Part shown: piece by piece, positions 1-4,766 of the stretch
How positions within the stretch are numbered: position 1 is the first letter of the stretch
How the letters are laid out: the number at the start of each line of letters is the position of its first letter
Assembly (NCBI GenBank): GCA_002427055.1
Contig: DIPA01000071.1
Span: forward strand, 470-5,793
Direction: 5' to 3'
DNA length: 5,324 nucleotides
Source: Firmicutes bacterium UBA5500
GTDB taxonomy: Bacteria > Bacillota > UBA994 > UBA5500
Program-made: the position numbers and the translations under genes
The notes under the pieces: generated by a model
What the model was told of the DNA's origin: nothing
Databases searched by the model: none
What the model saw: only the letters and a program-made list of their open reading frames with translations

Positions 1-83
1 AGCTTGTCGCCCTTCTTTATTGTGACCGTTAAATCATCCTTTACGGTCTTGGTTACATTATCGAGCATTTCCGGCATCTGCAT
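1..83 (-). CDS. 5' end of a gene leaving the window (possible PLD-like/helicase-family protein N-terminus)
   Basis: Only the first 28 codons are present. Reading leftwards from an ATG at 83-81 the protein starts MQMPEMLDNVTKTV and continues KDDLTVTIKKGDKL, open to the edge. The start is well supported by AAGGAG placed 8 bases upstream. From memory, the pattern 'DNxxxxVxDDLxxTIxxGxKLS' resembles the N-terminus of large Firmicutes SNF2/DEAD-type helicases that begin with a phospholipase-D-like nuclease fold, often found in restriction or defence loci. With 28 residues this is a hint, not an assignment. The gene is separated from its upstream neighbour by about 250 non-coding bases, so it probably has its own promoter. 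I am confident a gene starts here and unsure what it encodes. Confidence 0.6.
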   Translation of the reverse strand, partial: MQMPEMLDNVTKTVKDDLTVTIKKGDK

Positions 84-206
84 ATTATTGACTCCTTAGG
101 TGTTAATCCGCAAGCTGAACTTTAGCTTATGGCGATACGGTTCAGACGTATATGGTAACAGTCTATACAGTACTGGCTTAAAATCCCGTGTCTTAATTAC
201 CTAACT

Positions 207-236
207 ATTTTATCATATCTTCAGTTCGCATTAAAA
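207..236 (-). promoter_or_regulatory. Weak candidate promoter for the left-edge gene
   Basis: On the minus strand a good -10-like TAAAAT (212-207) lies 18 bases after a poor -35-like TTTTAA (236-231). An overlapping TATGAT (217-212) could serve as -10 instead, but then has no well-spaced -35. The site lies about 125 bases before the ATG at 83, so the gene would have a long leader. The rest of 84-270 shows only AT-rich sequence and a small CAGTACTG palindrome at 168-175. The call rests on hexamer likeness only. Confidence 0.25.
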
Positions 237-270
237 CTACTCTTGCTTCAGAAGTTTTGAGAGAATCGTG

Positions 271-308
271 AGGACTGGTTGTAATGCTCTTCGCTACTAG
301 CCAGTCCT
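271..308 (-). terminator. Hairpin downstream of the 333-887 ORF
   Basis: AGGACTGG (271-278) and CCAGTCCT (301-308) are a perfect 8-bp inverted repeat. Inside it GTA/TAC and GC/GC can pair, giving a long interrupted stem with a TCTTC loop. It begins 25 bases past the TAG stop at 335-333, as expected of a 3' end hairpin. The tail is weak on the minus strand (CACGATTC, no U-tract). On the plus strand it is followed by TTTTCC, so it may act poorly in both directions or serve as a 3' stabilising hairpin. Confidence 0.5.
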
Positions 309-332
309 TTTCCTGCCCGGCATGGCCTTTCC

Positions 333-887
333 CTACCCCTCCTCCGGCCCATAAAACGGCTTGCCCTTGTTGGGGCCATACATGTAGTAGCCCGTGGGGC
401 GCTTGCCATTGGGCGTTTGGCTTGGCTTTTGGCGAGGCCGCGGGTGAGCCTTGCTACCGGTCTCGAACTCCATGCCGACTCTATACAGCCGCCTAGAAGC
501 AACATTTAATGTCTCCAGCCCCATAACATCCCTTGCTACGAAGGGAAAGTAATCGGAGAGAACCACATCAAGCATCATAGGTTCTATCTCACCTAGGGAA
601 ATTGCTTGGTAGGCTGCCAGCTGCACCATGGCGATTGGCCCTAGCTCGTAAACTAGTAGGTAGGATTCTTGTTCCGGCCAAAGGCGGATTACTGGAAGTT
701 TAGTCATCTTGGCGATACCTTCAAGAATTTCATCGTCATAGCGGAGGGCATAGCCTGGCGAGGTGCTATGCTTCTTAAACCAATCTTGTGCCTCCTCGGG
801 GAAGTACTTTTCTGTTGCACGCAGGTGTTGCTCAGCTGAATGCTCGTCTAGAAAAGAAAAATGGCGACGGACTAGTGCCGTCGCCAA
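333..887 (-). CDS. Hypothetical protein, possibly 5'-truncated
   Basis: I do not recognise this protein. The frame gives up to 184 residues from a TTG at 887-885, with an in-frame stop (TAA, 908-906) shortly upstream. The body is mixed alpha/beta in appearance (WFKKH, LRYDDEILEGIAKMTKLPVIRLWPEQ, YELGPIAMVQLAAYQAI). The last 35-40 residues form a basic, Pro/Gly/Tyr-rich tail with KRPTGYYMYGPNKGKPFYGP, which looks unstructured or repeat-like. There is no signal peptide, membrane segment or Cys cluster. The nominal start is doubtful: TTG has no convincing ribosome site (AAGAGA is 11 bases away), and codons 1-9 coincide with a strong terminator hairpin (863-885). No other good early start exists. 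The next ATG is residue 61 (707-705), preceded by GAAGGT. The ORF could therefore be a remnant of a longer gene, or a real gene with a downstream start. Confidence 0.5.
   Translation of the reverse strand: MATALVRRHFSFLDEHSAEQHLRATEKYFPEEAQDWFKKHSTSPGYALRYDDEILEGIAKMTKLPVIRLWPEQESYLLVYELGPIAMVQLAAYQAISLGEIEPMMLDVVLSDYFPFVARDVMGLETLNVASRRLYRVGMEFETGSKAHPRPRQKPSQTPNGKRPTGYYMYGPNKGKPFYGPEEG
850..885 (-). terminator. Intrinsic terminator of the antiporter gene
   Basis: On the minus strand GGCGACGG (885-878) and CCGTCGCC (870-863) form a perfect GC-rich 8-bp stem with a 7-base loop CACTAGT. The stem is followed by ATTTTTCTTTTC (862-851). This is a textbook Rho-independent terminator for leftward transcription, 77 bases past the antiporter stop codon at 962. 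It overlaps the first codons of the nominal 333-887 ORF, which casts doubt on that ORF's start. Confidence 0.85.
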
Positions 888-961
888 CTTAATATATCTC
901 TTAGGTTATCTTGTAGAATTTGGTATACGATTTCGAGGTTGATTTATATATGCTTGTTCTG

Positions 962-2158
962 CTACTCCTTCGCCACCAGTGTTTTGTATGTGGCATCCAT
1001 GCCTAGCGCGCCGAGCGGAGCGGTGATGATGATAGACAACACCGCGACGGACAGAACCAGTTTGCCACACGGTAGCCCCATAGCAAGCGGAACGGAGCCG
1101 ATTGCTGCTTGAACGGTTGCTTTAGGCAGGTAGGAGATTACACAAAACAACCGTTCCTGGAAGTTCAGCTTTGTTCCAATCAGGCTGATTAGTACACCGG
1201 CAGAACGGAAGGTCAGCGCCAGGAAAATCATCAAAACTGCGCCTAAGCCGGCTTCTAGGGTATAGCGGATATCCACGGCGGCACCGACAAGCACAAACAA
1301 GATGACTTCTGCCGCGATCCATAGCTTCCCGAATTTCTCGGACAAACGCCTTGCCACGAAATCTGTGCTCTTAATTTGCACCATACAGGCCATACTCATC
1401 ACTGCCAGTAGCCCCGAAAAAGACACTCTATGCTCTAGCCATGTTTCTAACGTAACCAGAAGAAAAGACATGCCAAGGACGATAATCGTTTTTGTGCTGT
1501 TTCTGACATAGCGTTTTCTTGCATATTGCATTTCGAAAAACAGATGGAGTGCCCAGCCCACGCAAGCACCGAGTGCGATGCCCAGAACTATAGAAACAGG
1601 AACGCGGGCAAAGTCCATGATAGTAGCGCTCTCTCCCTGCGCCATGCCGAGCAGTGTCGTAAACAGTACAATGACAAAAACATCGTCGAGAGACGCTCCT
1701 GCGAGGATCAACTGTGGTATGCCTTTGTTATTTCCATAGCCGTTCTCTATCATCTGTACCATTTTCGGCACAACAACTGCCGGTGAAACTGCTGCTACAA
1801 CCGCACCCATGATTGCTGCTTCCAGCCTTATTACACCGAATATTGCTGGCGCTATGAAAATAAAGGCGGCTATTTCAAACAATGCCGGGAAAAAAGACAT
1901 CAGCACGGCGGGGCGACCGACTTTCTTCAGGTCTTTTAGATTCAATGACAAGCCGGCCTTGATCAGAATGATGACAAGGGCCATTTTGCGCAGTTCTGCC
2001 GATATGCCAAGAATGGAACTGTCTAAGAGATTGAGCGCATATGGTCCAAGCACAATTCCTGTAAAAAGCATGCCAATAATGCGCGGTAGTTTGATGCGTT
2101 GACAAATCGAGGCCATTGCCAAGCCAACTAGAAAAATAAGAGATAGCGAAGTTAGCAT
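962..2158 (-). CDS. Cation:proton antiporter (CPA family), under fluoride riboswitch control
   Basis: A 398-residue polytopic membrane protein, normal length for the membrane domain of a CPA-type Na+(K+)/H+ exchanger, without a C-terminal TrkA-N or other cytosolic extension. Family marks seen: the N-terminal ICQRIKLPRIIGMLFTGIVLGP segment (about 18-39); an unwound-helix motif SPAVVVPKM (125-133); GASLDDVFVIVLF (154-166) with a tandem Asp pair at 158-159, the likely ion-binding carboxylates; LFVLVGAAVDI (287-297); and YLPKATVQAAIGS (343-355), typical of NHE/NhaP-type exchangers. The double Asp suggests electrogenic exchange by analogy with other DD-type antiporters (inference). The ATG at 2158-2156 is supported by AAAGGAG 8 bases upstream. 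The gene is monocistronic: it has its own promoter, a riboswitch leader and a terminator at 850-885. The leader predicts induction by fluoride, so it may help restore ion or pH balance, or remove fluoride-linked stress. The transported ion cannot be read from sequence. Confidence 0.93.
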   Translation of the reverse strand: MLTSLSLIFLVGLAMASICQRIKLPRIIGMLFTGIVLGPYALNLLDSSILGISAELRKMALVIILIKAGLSLNLKDLKKVGRPAVLMSFFPALFEIAAFIFIAPAIFGVIRLEAAIMGAVVAAVSPAVVVPKMVQMIENGYGNNKGIPQLILAGASLDDVFVIVLFTTLLGMAQGESATIMDFARVPVSIVLGIALGACVGWALHLFFEMQYARKRYVRNSTKTIIVLGMSFLLVTLETWLEHRVSFSGLLAVMSMACMVQIKSTDFVARRLSEKFGKLWIAAEVILFVLVGAAVDIRYTLEAGLGAVLMIFLALTFRSAGVLISLIGTKLNFQERLFCVISYLPKATVQAAIGSVPLAMGLPCGKLVLSVAVLSIIITAPLGALGMDATYKTLVAKE

Positions 2159-2179
2159 TTTTCATTCTCCTTTGGGCGC

Positions 2180-2227
2180 AAAAAAGCTGATGCTTTCTGC
2201 GTCATAAAATCACAGAAGTCATCAGCT
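2180..2227 (-). terminator. Riboswitch expression platform: leader terminator
   Basis: On the minus strand AGCTGATG (2227-2220) pairs perfectly with CATCAGCT (2192-2185). The stem continues as CTTCTG (2218-2213) against CAGAAAG (2199-2193) with one bulged A, and ends in a run of six T (2185-2180). It lies just before the ribosome site and start of the antiporter gene, so it is an attenuator and not a gene-end terminator. Its 5' arm consists of the aptamer's second-stem 3' strand, the UGAUG segment and the pseudoknot strand ACUUC. Aptamer folding and terminator folding are therefore mutually exclusive, which predicts an ON switch. Confidence 0.88.
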
Positions 2228-2270
2228 AAGAAGCGGTTTAGGTTTCCCAAGGGAGAACTTCATTCCCATG
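2213..2270 (-). ncRNA. Fluoride (crcB-type) riboswitch aptamer
   Basis: Seen on the minus strand: GGGA (2267-2264) pairs with UCCC (2254-2251), closing a 9-base loop AUGAAGUUC. After a linker comes AAACCGC (2239-2233). Then GCU-UCUU-AGC (2234-2225) forms a small hairpin, followed by UGAUG and ACUUC (2219-2215). ACUUC is perfectly complementary to GAAGU (2261-2257) in the first loop, giving the long-range pseudoknot. From memory, this order (GGNG-AUG-loop-CNCC, AAACNGC, hairpin, UGAUG, loop-complementary strand) is the fluoride riboswitch consensus, and it matches the Bacillus-type example especially closely. The linker between P1 and AAAC (UUGGGAAACCU) is longer than in compact examples. Fluoride riboswitches are known upstream of Fluc/CrcB, CLC-F and some Na+/H+ antiporters, which fits the gene it precedes. 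Identified by eye without a covariance search. Confidence 0.88.
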
Positions 2271-2275
2271 TGTTT

Positions 2276-2309
2276 TTTATCATAATTGAGTCGCCAACGT
2301 CAATGCCAA
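2276..2309 (-). promoter_or_regulatory. Promoter of the riboswitch-antiporter transcript
   Basis: On the minus strand TTGACG (2303-2298) is a near-consensus -35. GATAAA (2281-2276) follows after 16 bases as a -10. An alternative pairing is TTGGCA (2309-2304) with TATGAT (2284-2279) at 19 bases. Either places the RNA start at about 2268-2274, right at the first bases of the aptamer. The site sits between the hairpin that ends the BlaR1-like gene and the riboswitch. Confidence 0.6.
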
Positions 2310-2319
2310 AAATAGCGGA

Positions 2320-2345
2320 GCTAAAGGTGCGCCCCGCACCCTAGC
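2320..2345 (-). terminator. Hairpin at the end of the BlaI/BlaR1 operon
   Basis: Minus strand GGTGCG-GGG-CGCACC (2340-2326) is a 6-bp perfect stem with a 3-base loop. It is extended outside by GCTA/TAGC with a small internal loop, so the stem overlaps the TAG stop codon at 2343-2341. A short TTTAGC follows, and TTTTT appears about 10 bases later. The tail is weaker than in the other terminators here, but the position suits an operon end. It may be assisted by coupling to translation termination. Confidence 0.5.
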
Positions 2346-3639
2346 GCCCTTCCACCACACGAAGAGACTTGATTACTTCATTAAACTGCCTAGACAACTC
2401 GTGGTACCTTGACTGTATCTCCGCTGCCGCATCTAGTGGAAACTGCACGTCGGTTGGATTAGCCACACCGAAATAGTATCTTGAGTTTTCGCCTACTATT
2501 CTAAGGCCGTAATCATCTGAAGAATGTTGCAGGCTTTCTTCAGTGGATGGCGTCTTTTCATAGATCTCCACTCTGCCTACTGTACCGTAAGGAAAATCCG
2601 GTTCTAAGGCCTGTACTGGCTTGTAGACGAAATTTAGAATTCGTAACGAATCCCAAACCTGTTCTCGAATCTCTATATCTCGCGCGAAACTTCTGGGCAT
2701 TACCAGTGAATAGCCAATTTGATCGTCCTTATAGGTAACACCGCCCAATTGGTTTGTCAGCAAGCCGATGGCTACTATCAGCACCACTAAGCAGGCCGCT
2801 CCAAGCAGCCAGAACCGCGGTCGCCGATAATTAAGTGCATTACGAACACGAGCAGTAATGTTGCGCTCGCCAAAGGCCAGCAACCCATGTAGGCCGCTCT
2901 GGCGAACGGAGAACGCAAGTAACGAGCTGGAGTAGTTGGCCCTAATATCGCCTGTAGCGTGGGCAATTACACTCTCATCACAGGACATTTCCATGTCTTT
3001 GATCATCAGTGTATGGGCCAGCCAGACTAGAGGATTGAACCAATGCAGAGCTAATGCTAGGAAGCCTATTAACCTAACAACGTGATCAAAGCGACGAATA
3101 TGCATTTGTTCGTGCTGGATGATGTAATCGCGCTCGTTTGGAGACAGGCCTGTCGGCAGGAAAATTCGTGGGCTAAACAAACCGAAAACAAAGGGGGTTT
3201 GAATGAGGTCGGTCTCAAAGATGTTGTTTGCTACTAAGGTTGCGATGGCTAGCCGGCGACGCAACTTAGCTGCAGAGATTGCTCCCGAGAGTAGCAGAAG
3301 CAGCATGCCACCTAGCCACAGCATAGTCAGCCAATTAGCGACCGCCCCATCAGCAAATGCTACGTTAGAAATTGCTGGGGCAGCCGAGGCTGGACTGGTT
3401 ACCACCTGCATGTCGTAGCTGCTAGTGCCTCCCACTGGTAGCTGTAGCGACTGAGGCACTAGGCTCAGAGGGCTGACCACGGCCCAAGGGCAGAGTAAAC
3501 GGAAAAGCACTACCAACCAAAGTAGGTAGGAGAGTAATTTGGGTTGCCTCCTTAGGAACATCCGCACTACTAGCACCGCGATTACTACGTAACTGGCTAT
3601 TAGGCTCTGGTTTACAACACTGCTGAATATGTGCCTCAT
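2341..3639 (-). CDS. BlaR1-like M56 family membrane metallopeptidase, non-penicillin-binding sensor domain
   Basis: A 432-residue membrane zinc protease of the BlaR1/MecR1 type. These sense an extracellular signal and, on activation, lead to loss of the partner BlaI repressor. Membrane segments are visible at about 11-29, 36-62, 103-122, 187-210 and 277-296. The cytosolic protease domain has QHEQMHIRRFDH with the zinc motif HEXXH at 176-180 (His176, Glu177, His180), and DMEMSCDES (215-223) supplies the likely third ligand Glu217. The usual ARVRNALNYRRPRFW stretch precedes the last membrane helix. The outer domain is only about 135 residues (298-432) and lacks the serine SxxK, SxN and KTG motifs of the BlaR1 penicillin sensor. 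Instead it has GYSLVMPRSF, a hydrophobic core and a YYFGVANPTDVQF segment, so the signal is unknown. The ATG at 3639-3637 overlaps the repressor's TGA as ATGA and has AAGGAGG 7 bases upstream, implying translational coupling. Confidence 0.92.
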   Translation of the reverse strand: MRHIFSSVVNQSLIASYVVIAVLVVRMFLRRQPKLLSYLLWLVVLFRLLCPWAVVSPLSLVPQSLQLPVGGTSSYDMQVVTSPASAAPAISNVAFADGAVANWLTMLWLGGMLLLLLSGAISAAKLRRRLAIATLVANNIFETDLIQTPFVFGLFSPRIFLPTGLSPNERDYIIQHEQMHIRRFDHVVRLIGFLALALHWFNPLVWLAHTLMIKDMEMSCDESVIAHATGDIRANYSSSLLAFSVRQSGLHGLLAFGERNITARVRNALNYRRPRFWLLGAACLVVLIVAIGLLTNQLGGVTYKDDQIGYSLVMPRSFARDIEIREQVWDSLRILNFVYKPVQALEPDFPYGTVGRVEIYEKTPSTEESLQHSSDDYGLRIVGENSRYYFGVANPTDVQFPLDAAAEIQSRYHELSRQFNEVIKSLRVVEGR

Positions 3640-3998
3640 TTCGTCGCCTCCTTAATCATCCGTTGGATGGCGTCGGCCTCTCGCTGTGACAGTTTCTTGT
3701 CGCGCAAGAAGGTGGCTATGAAGGCAGGTAATGAATTGTCGAACGCCTTCTCAAGCAACACTTCGCTCTCATATTTCTGAACCTGTTCACGTTTGACCAA
3801 GGATGTCACTGTGGCCTCCACATTCTGTAGGAAACCACGCTCAGCCAGTTTGCGAAGCATGGTGTAGGTGGTTGATTTTTTCCACCCCAGTTTCTCGTGG
3901 CATACTCTGGTTAGGTCGGTGGAGTTGATCGGTTCTAGTTCCCAGATGATGCTCATGAACCTAAACTCTGCATCGAAGAGCTTTTGCAGGGTTATCAC
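3636..3998 (-). CDS. BlaI/MecI/CopY-family transcriptional repressor
   Basis: A winged-helix repressor, about 120 residues, the usual BlaI length. The core is FDAEFRFMSIIWELEPINSTDL, then an HTH region with WKKSTTYTMLRKLAERGFL (about 39-57), a wing ending VTSLVKRE, and a C-terminal dimerisation helix region (KYESEVLLEKAFDNSLPAFIATFL). The frame is open to a TTG at 4052-4050, but I reject that start because it lies inside the promoter/dyad and the extra 18 residues are not family-like. I use GTG at 3998-3996. CTG at 3989-3987 is also possible, as the purine run GAGAGGGTGA is better spaced from CTG than from GTG. The gene overlaps the next one by ATGA, a repressor plus M56 sensor pair in one operon. 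It probably binds the dyad at 4034-4049 and represses its own operon; other targets are not visible here. Confidence 0.9.
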   Translation of the reverse strand: MITLQKLFDAEFRFMSIIWELEPINSTDLTRVCHEKLGWKKSTTYTMLRKLAERGFLQNVEATVTSLVKREQVQKYESEVLLEKAFDNSLPAFIATFLRDKKLSQREADAIQRMIKEATK

Positions 3999-4032
3999 CC
4001 TCTCTGGGTTTATTGGAATAAACCTCGCTTTA

Positions 4033-4062
4033 AGTCTATCAGAGTAGACCAAGAGAAGTCAA
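4033..4062 (-). promoter_or_regulatory. Promoter of the BlaI/BlaR1 operon
   Basis: On the minus strand TTGACT (4062-4057) is a good -35 and TAGACT (4038-4033) lies 18 bases on as a moderate -10. It starts just after the stop codon of the kinase fragment (4070-4068). If real, it rules out translation starting at the TTG at 4052 and supports the shorter repressor start. The site contains a dyad suited to repressor binding. Confidence 0.55.
4034..4049. promoter_or_regulatory. Candidate repressor operator (dyad) in the blaI promoter
   Basis: GTCTA-TCAGAG-TAGAC is a 16-bp dyad with perfect 5-bp arms. It covers the spacer and part of the -10 of the predicted promoter, the place where an autorepressor would block RNA polymerase. 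Classical BlaI/CopY boxes are TACAnnTGTA-like. This one differs in sequence and spacing, so it is a candidate by position and symmetry only. Confidence 0.45.
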
Positions 4063-4067
4063 GTGAA

Positions 4068-4304
4068 CTAATGGGGGATTTCAATCGTTACCTGGCCTGC
4101 GCCGGTATCAGGGTCATTGGCAAGCACCAGGGTTCCGTTATGCATCTCTACTATTGATTGCGTTATATATAGTCCCATGCCGTAATGGTCTTTCGAAGAA
4201 CGACTTGTCTCTCCCATATAAAACTGCTCCGTTGCCCGCATGAGCTGCTCTGCAGTAAAACCTTTACCGTGCCAGGGGGACGGGGTTATTGACACAGTTC
4301 GCAT
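4068..4304 (-). pseudogene. C-terminal fragment of a sensor histidine kinase (HATPase_c remnant)
   Basis: The frame encodes the end of a histidine kinase ATP-binding domain. GKGF (13-16) is the rear of the G1 box, HYGMGLYI (40-47) is the G2 box, and ITQSIVEMHNGTLVLANDPDTGAGQVTIEIP is the usual C-terminal strand-helix-strand end. Missing are the sensor segments, the H-box dimerisation helices, the N box, and the acidic residue of G1 normally just before GKG. Residues 1-12 (MRTVSITPSPWH) are unlike any kinase and are encoded by a palindromic repeat (4269-4295) and flanking sequence. Kinase-like sequence therefore begins abruptly at about 4268. The fragment cannot bind ATP as a kinase. The retained FYMGETSRSSKDHYGMGLYI stretch recalls kinases found beside peptide-antibiotic ABC transporters in Firmicutes (inference). 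It ends 6 bases before the blaI promoter -35. Confidence 0.8.
4269..4295. repeat. REP-like palindrome at the kinase breakpoint
   Basis: A 27-bp unit opens with GTGCCA and closes with TGACAC (complementary but for one G:T), enclosing GGGGGACGGGGTTAT. The form 'GTGwCA - GGGGACGG - TGACAC' recalls the repeats linked to REP-associated (RAYT) transposases in many Firmicutes; that link is from memory. Its left edge is the exact point where the histidine kinase fragment starts, so it marks an insertion or rearrangement junction. Confidence 0.55.
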
Positions 4305-4369
4305 GGGTAGGGCCCAATTTACTCCATGCTAATAGCCGGGCATTCTGGCTCGCAATGGGGTTGCTTAAA

Positions 4370-4396
4370 CGCGGGTTCTGCCCGCGCTTTCTTTTT
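4370..4396 (+). terminator. Orphan rightward intrinsic terminator-like hairpin
   Basis: CGCGGG (4370-4375) and CCCGCG (4381-4386) form a 6-bp all-GC stem with a TTCTG loop, followed by CTTTCTTTTT (4387-4396). The U-rich side is on the plus strand, yet there is no rightward gene before it. Read leftwards the tail is only TTTAAG. It could be left over from a lost plus-strand gene, end a small RNA, or work weakly for leftward transcripts. Confidence 0.6.
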
Positions 4397-4414
4397 ACCT
4401 CCTGCATTTATCGC

Positions 4415-4427
4415 TAACCCCGTCCCC
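4415..4427. repeat. Inverted copy of the GGGGACGGGGTTA repeat
   Basis: TAACCCCGTCCCC here is the exact reverse complement of 4276-4288. The two 13-bp arms face each other across 126 bases that include the orphan terminator hairpin. This layout fits a small palindromic or MITE-like element, or two REP-type units in opposite orientation. Confidence 0.6.
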
Positions 4428-4455
4428 GTGAAGCCCCCAAATGGTCTACTATATG

Positions 4456-4514
4456 CATGTTCGGCCTCATGGCTTCATGCTGCAGGACGGTCCCTTACAC
4501 CAAGTGCGAACATG
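4456..4514. repeat. 8-bp inverted repeat enclosing a GGACGG sequence
   Basis: CATGTTCG (4456-4463) and CGAACATG (4507-4514) are perfect complements separated by 43 bases. Between them lies GGACGGTCCCTTACACC (4485-4501), which resembles the GGGGACGGGGTTATTGACAC core at 4276-4295. It may be a third, diverged member of the same repeat family. Confidence 0.35.
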
Positions 4515-4680
4515 GAAAGAGATGGTTGCCAAGCTTTGCCAATAACTAGATGCTCTTAGGCCAAGCGTGATCCCTGCTGCTCTAGGTTGAATTGGTTTTG
4601 AGCTAAAACCTCATATGTAACATCCTTGAGGTCAACAGTATGCACCCTCAGCCTCCTTGTAACTATTTCATCTCTGGGAG

Positions 4681-4724
4681 GGCAGGGAAGATAGTTTGGA
4701 AACCGGAGGACTATCTTCCCTGCC
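4681..4724. repeat. 15-bp perfect inverted repeat (large hairpin)
   Basis: GGCAGGGAAGATAGT (4681-4695) and ACTATCTTCCCTGCC (4710-4724) are perfect reverse complements around a 14-base loop. As RNA from either strand this would be a very stable hairpin. Neither side has a U-tract, so it is not a standard terminator. It lies 43 bases past the stop of the zinc-ribbon gene. It could be a 3' stabilising stem, a processing site, a protein-binding palindrome or a mobile-element end. Confidence 0.75.
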
Positions 4725-4742
4725 ATTTGCTGCACCACCCTT

Positions 4743-4763
4743 AAAAGTGCCCCTCGCTAGGGG
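4743..4763 (-). terminator. Probable terminator of the zinc-ribbon gene
   Basis: Minus strand CCCCT (4763-4759) and AGGGG (4754-4750) form a 5-bp stem with AGCG loop, followed by CACTTTT (4749-4743). It starts 4 bases after the TAA stop codon (4769-4767). The stem is short and the U-run modest, so efficiency is uncertain. The position at the gene end is the main support. Confidence 0.5.
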
Positions 4764-4766
4764 TTG

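Larger units (their letters stand above)
4305..4742. other. Gene-poor repeat-bearing stretch
   Basis: I see no convincing gene in these roughly 440 bases. Two short open frames (plus 4326-4559, minus 4556-4738) lack ribosome sites and recognisable products and run through hairpins. The stretch holds an inverted copy of the GGGGACGGGGTTA repeat (4415-4427), a terminator-like hairpin (4370-4396), an 8-bp inverted repeat (4456-4514) enclosing another GGACGG-type sequence (4485-4501), a short tandem TTGCCAA pair near 4526-4542, and a 15-bp perfect inverted repeat (4681-4724). The accumulation suggests a scar of past insertions or deletions, which also truncated the kinase gene. Confidence 0.6.

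Noticed and set aside
248..505. Minus-strand open frame of 85 residues overlapping the 333-887 ORF.
   Set aside because: Arg/Ala-rich, low-complexity composition, no ribosome site, and a different frame of a better candidate. It also runs through the 271-308 hairpin.
1526..1786. Plus-strand open frames inside the antiporter gene (also 1302-1511 and 1809-2102).
   Set aside because: Antisense shadows of a clearly conserved membrane protein gene, with no start signals.
2180..2270. Considered a Na+ or c-di-AMP riboswitch, since these also precede ion transporters.
   Set aside because: The landmark order, the AAACCGC and UGAUG segments and the loop pseudoknot fit the fluoride aptamer specifically. 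I see no c-di-AMP-type fold in this short leader.
4034..4049. Considered a classical TACAnnTGTA BlaI/CopY box.
   Set aside because: The dyad GTCTA-N6-TAGAC lacks that core, so it is reported only as a candidate operator.
4326..4559. Plus-strand open frame of 77 residues.
   Set aside because: It passes through the orphan terminator and the GGGGACGG repeat, has no ribosome site, and its composition is not protein-like.
4556..4738. Minus-strand open frame of 60 residues starting at GTG, after the zinc-ribbon gene.
   Set aside because: Most of its first third is the 15-bp inverted repeat. It sits behind a probable terminator with no clear promoter, and GGGTG next to the start is not a convincing ribosome site. 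A tiny gene is not fully excluded.
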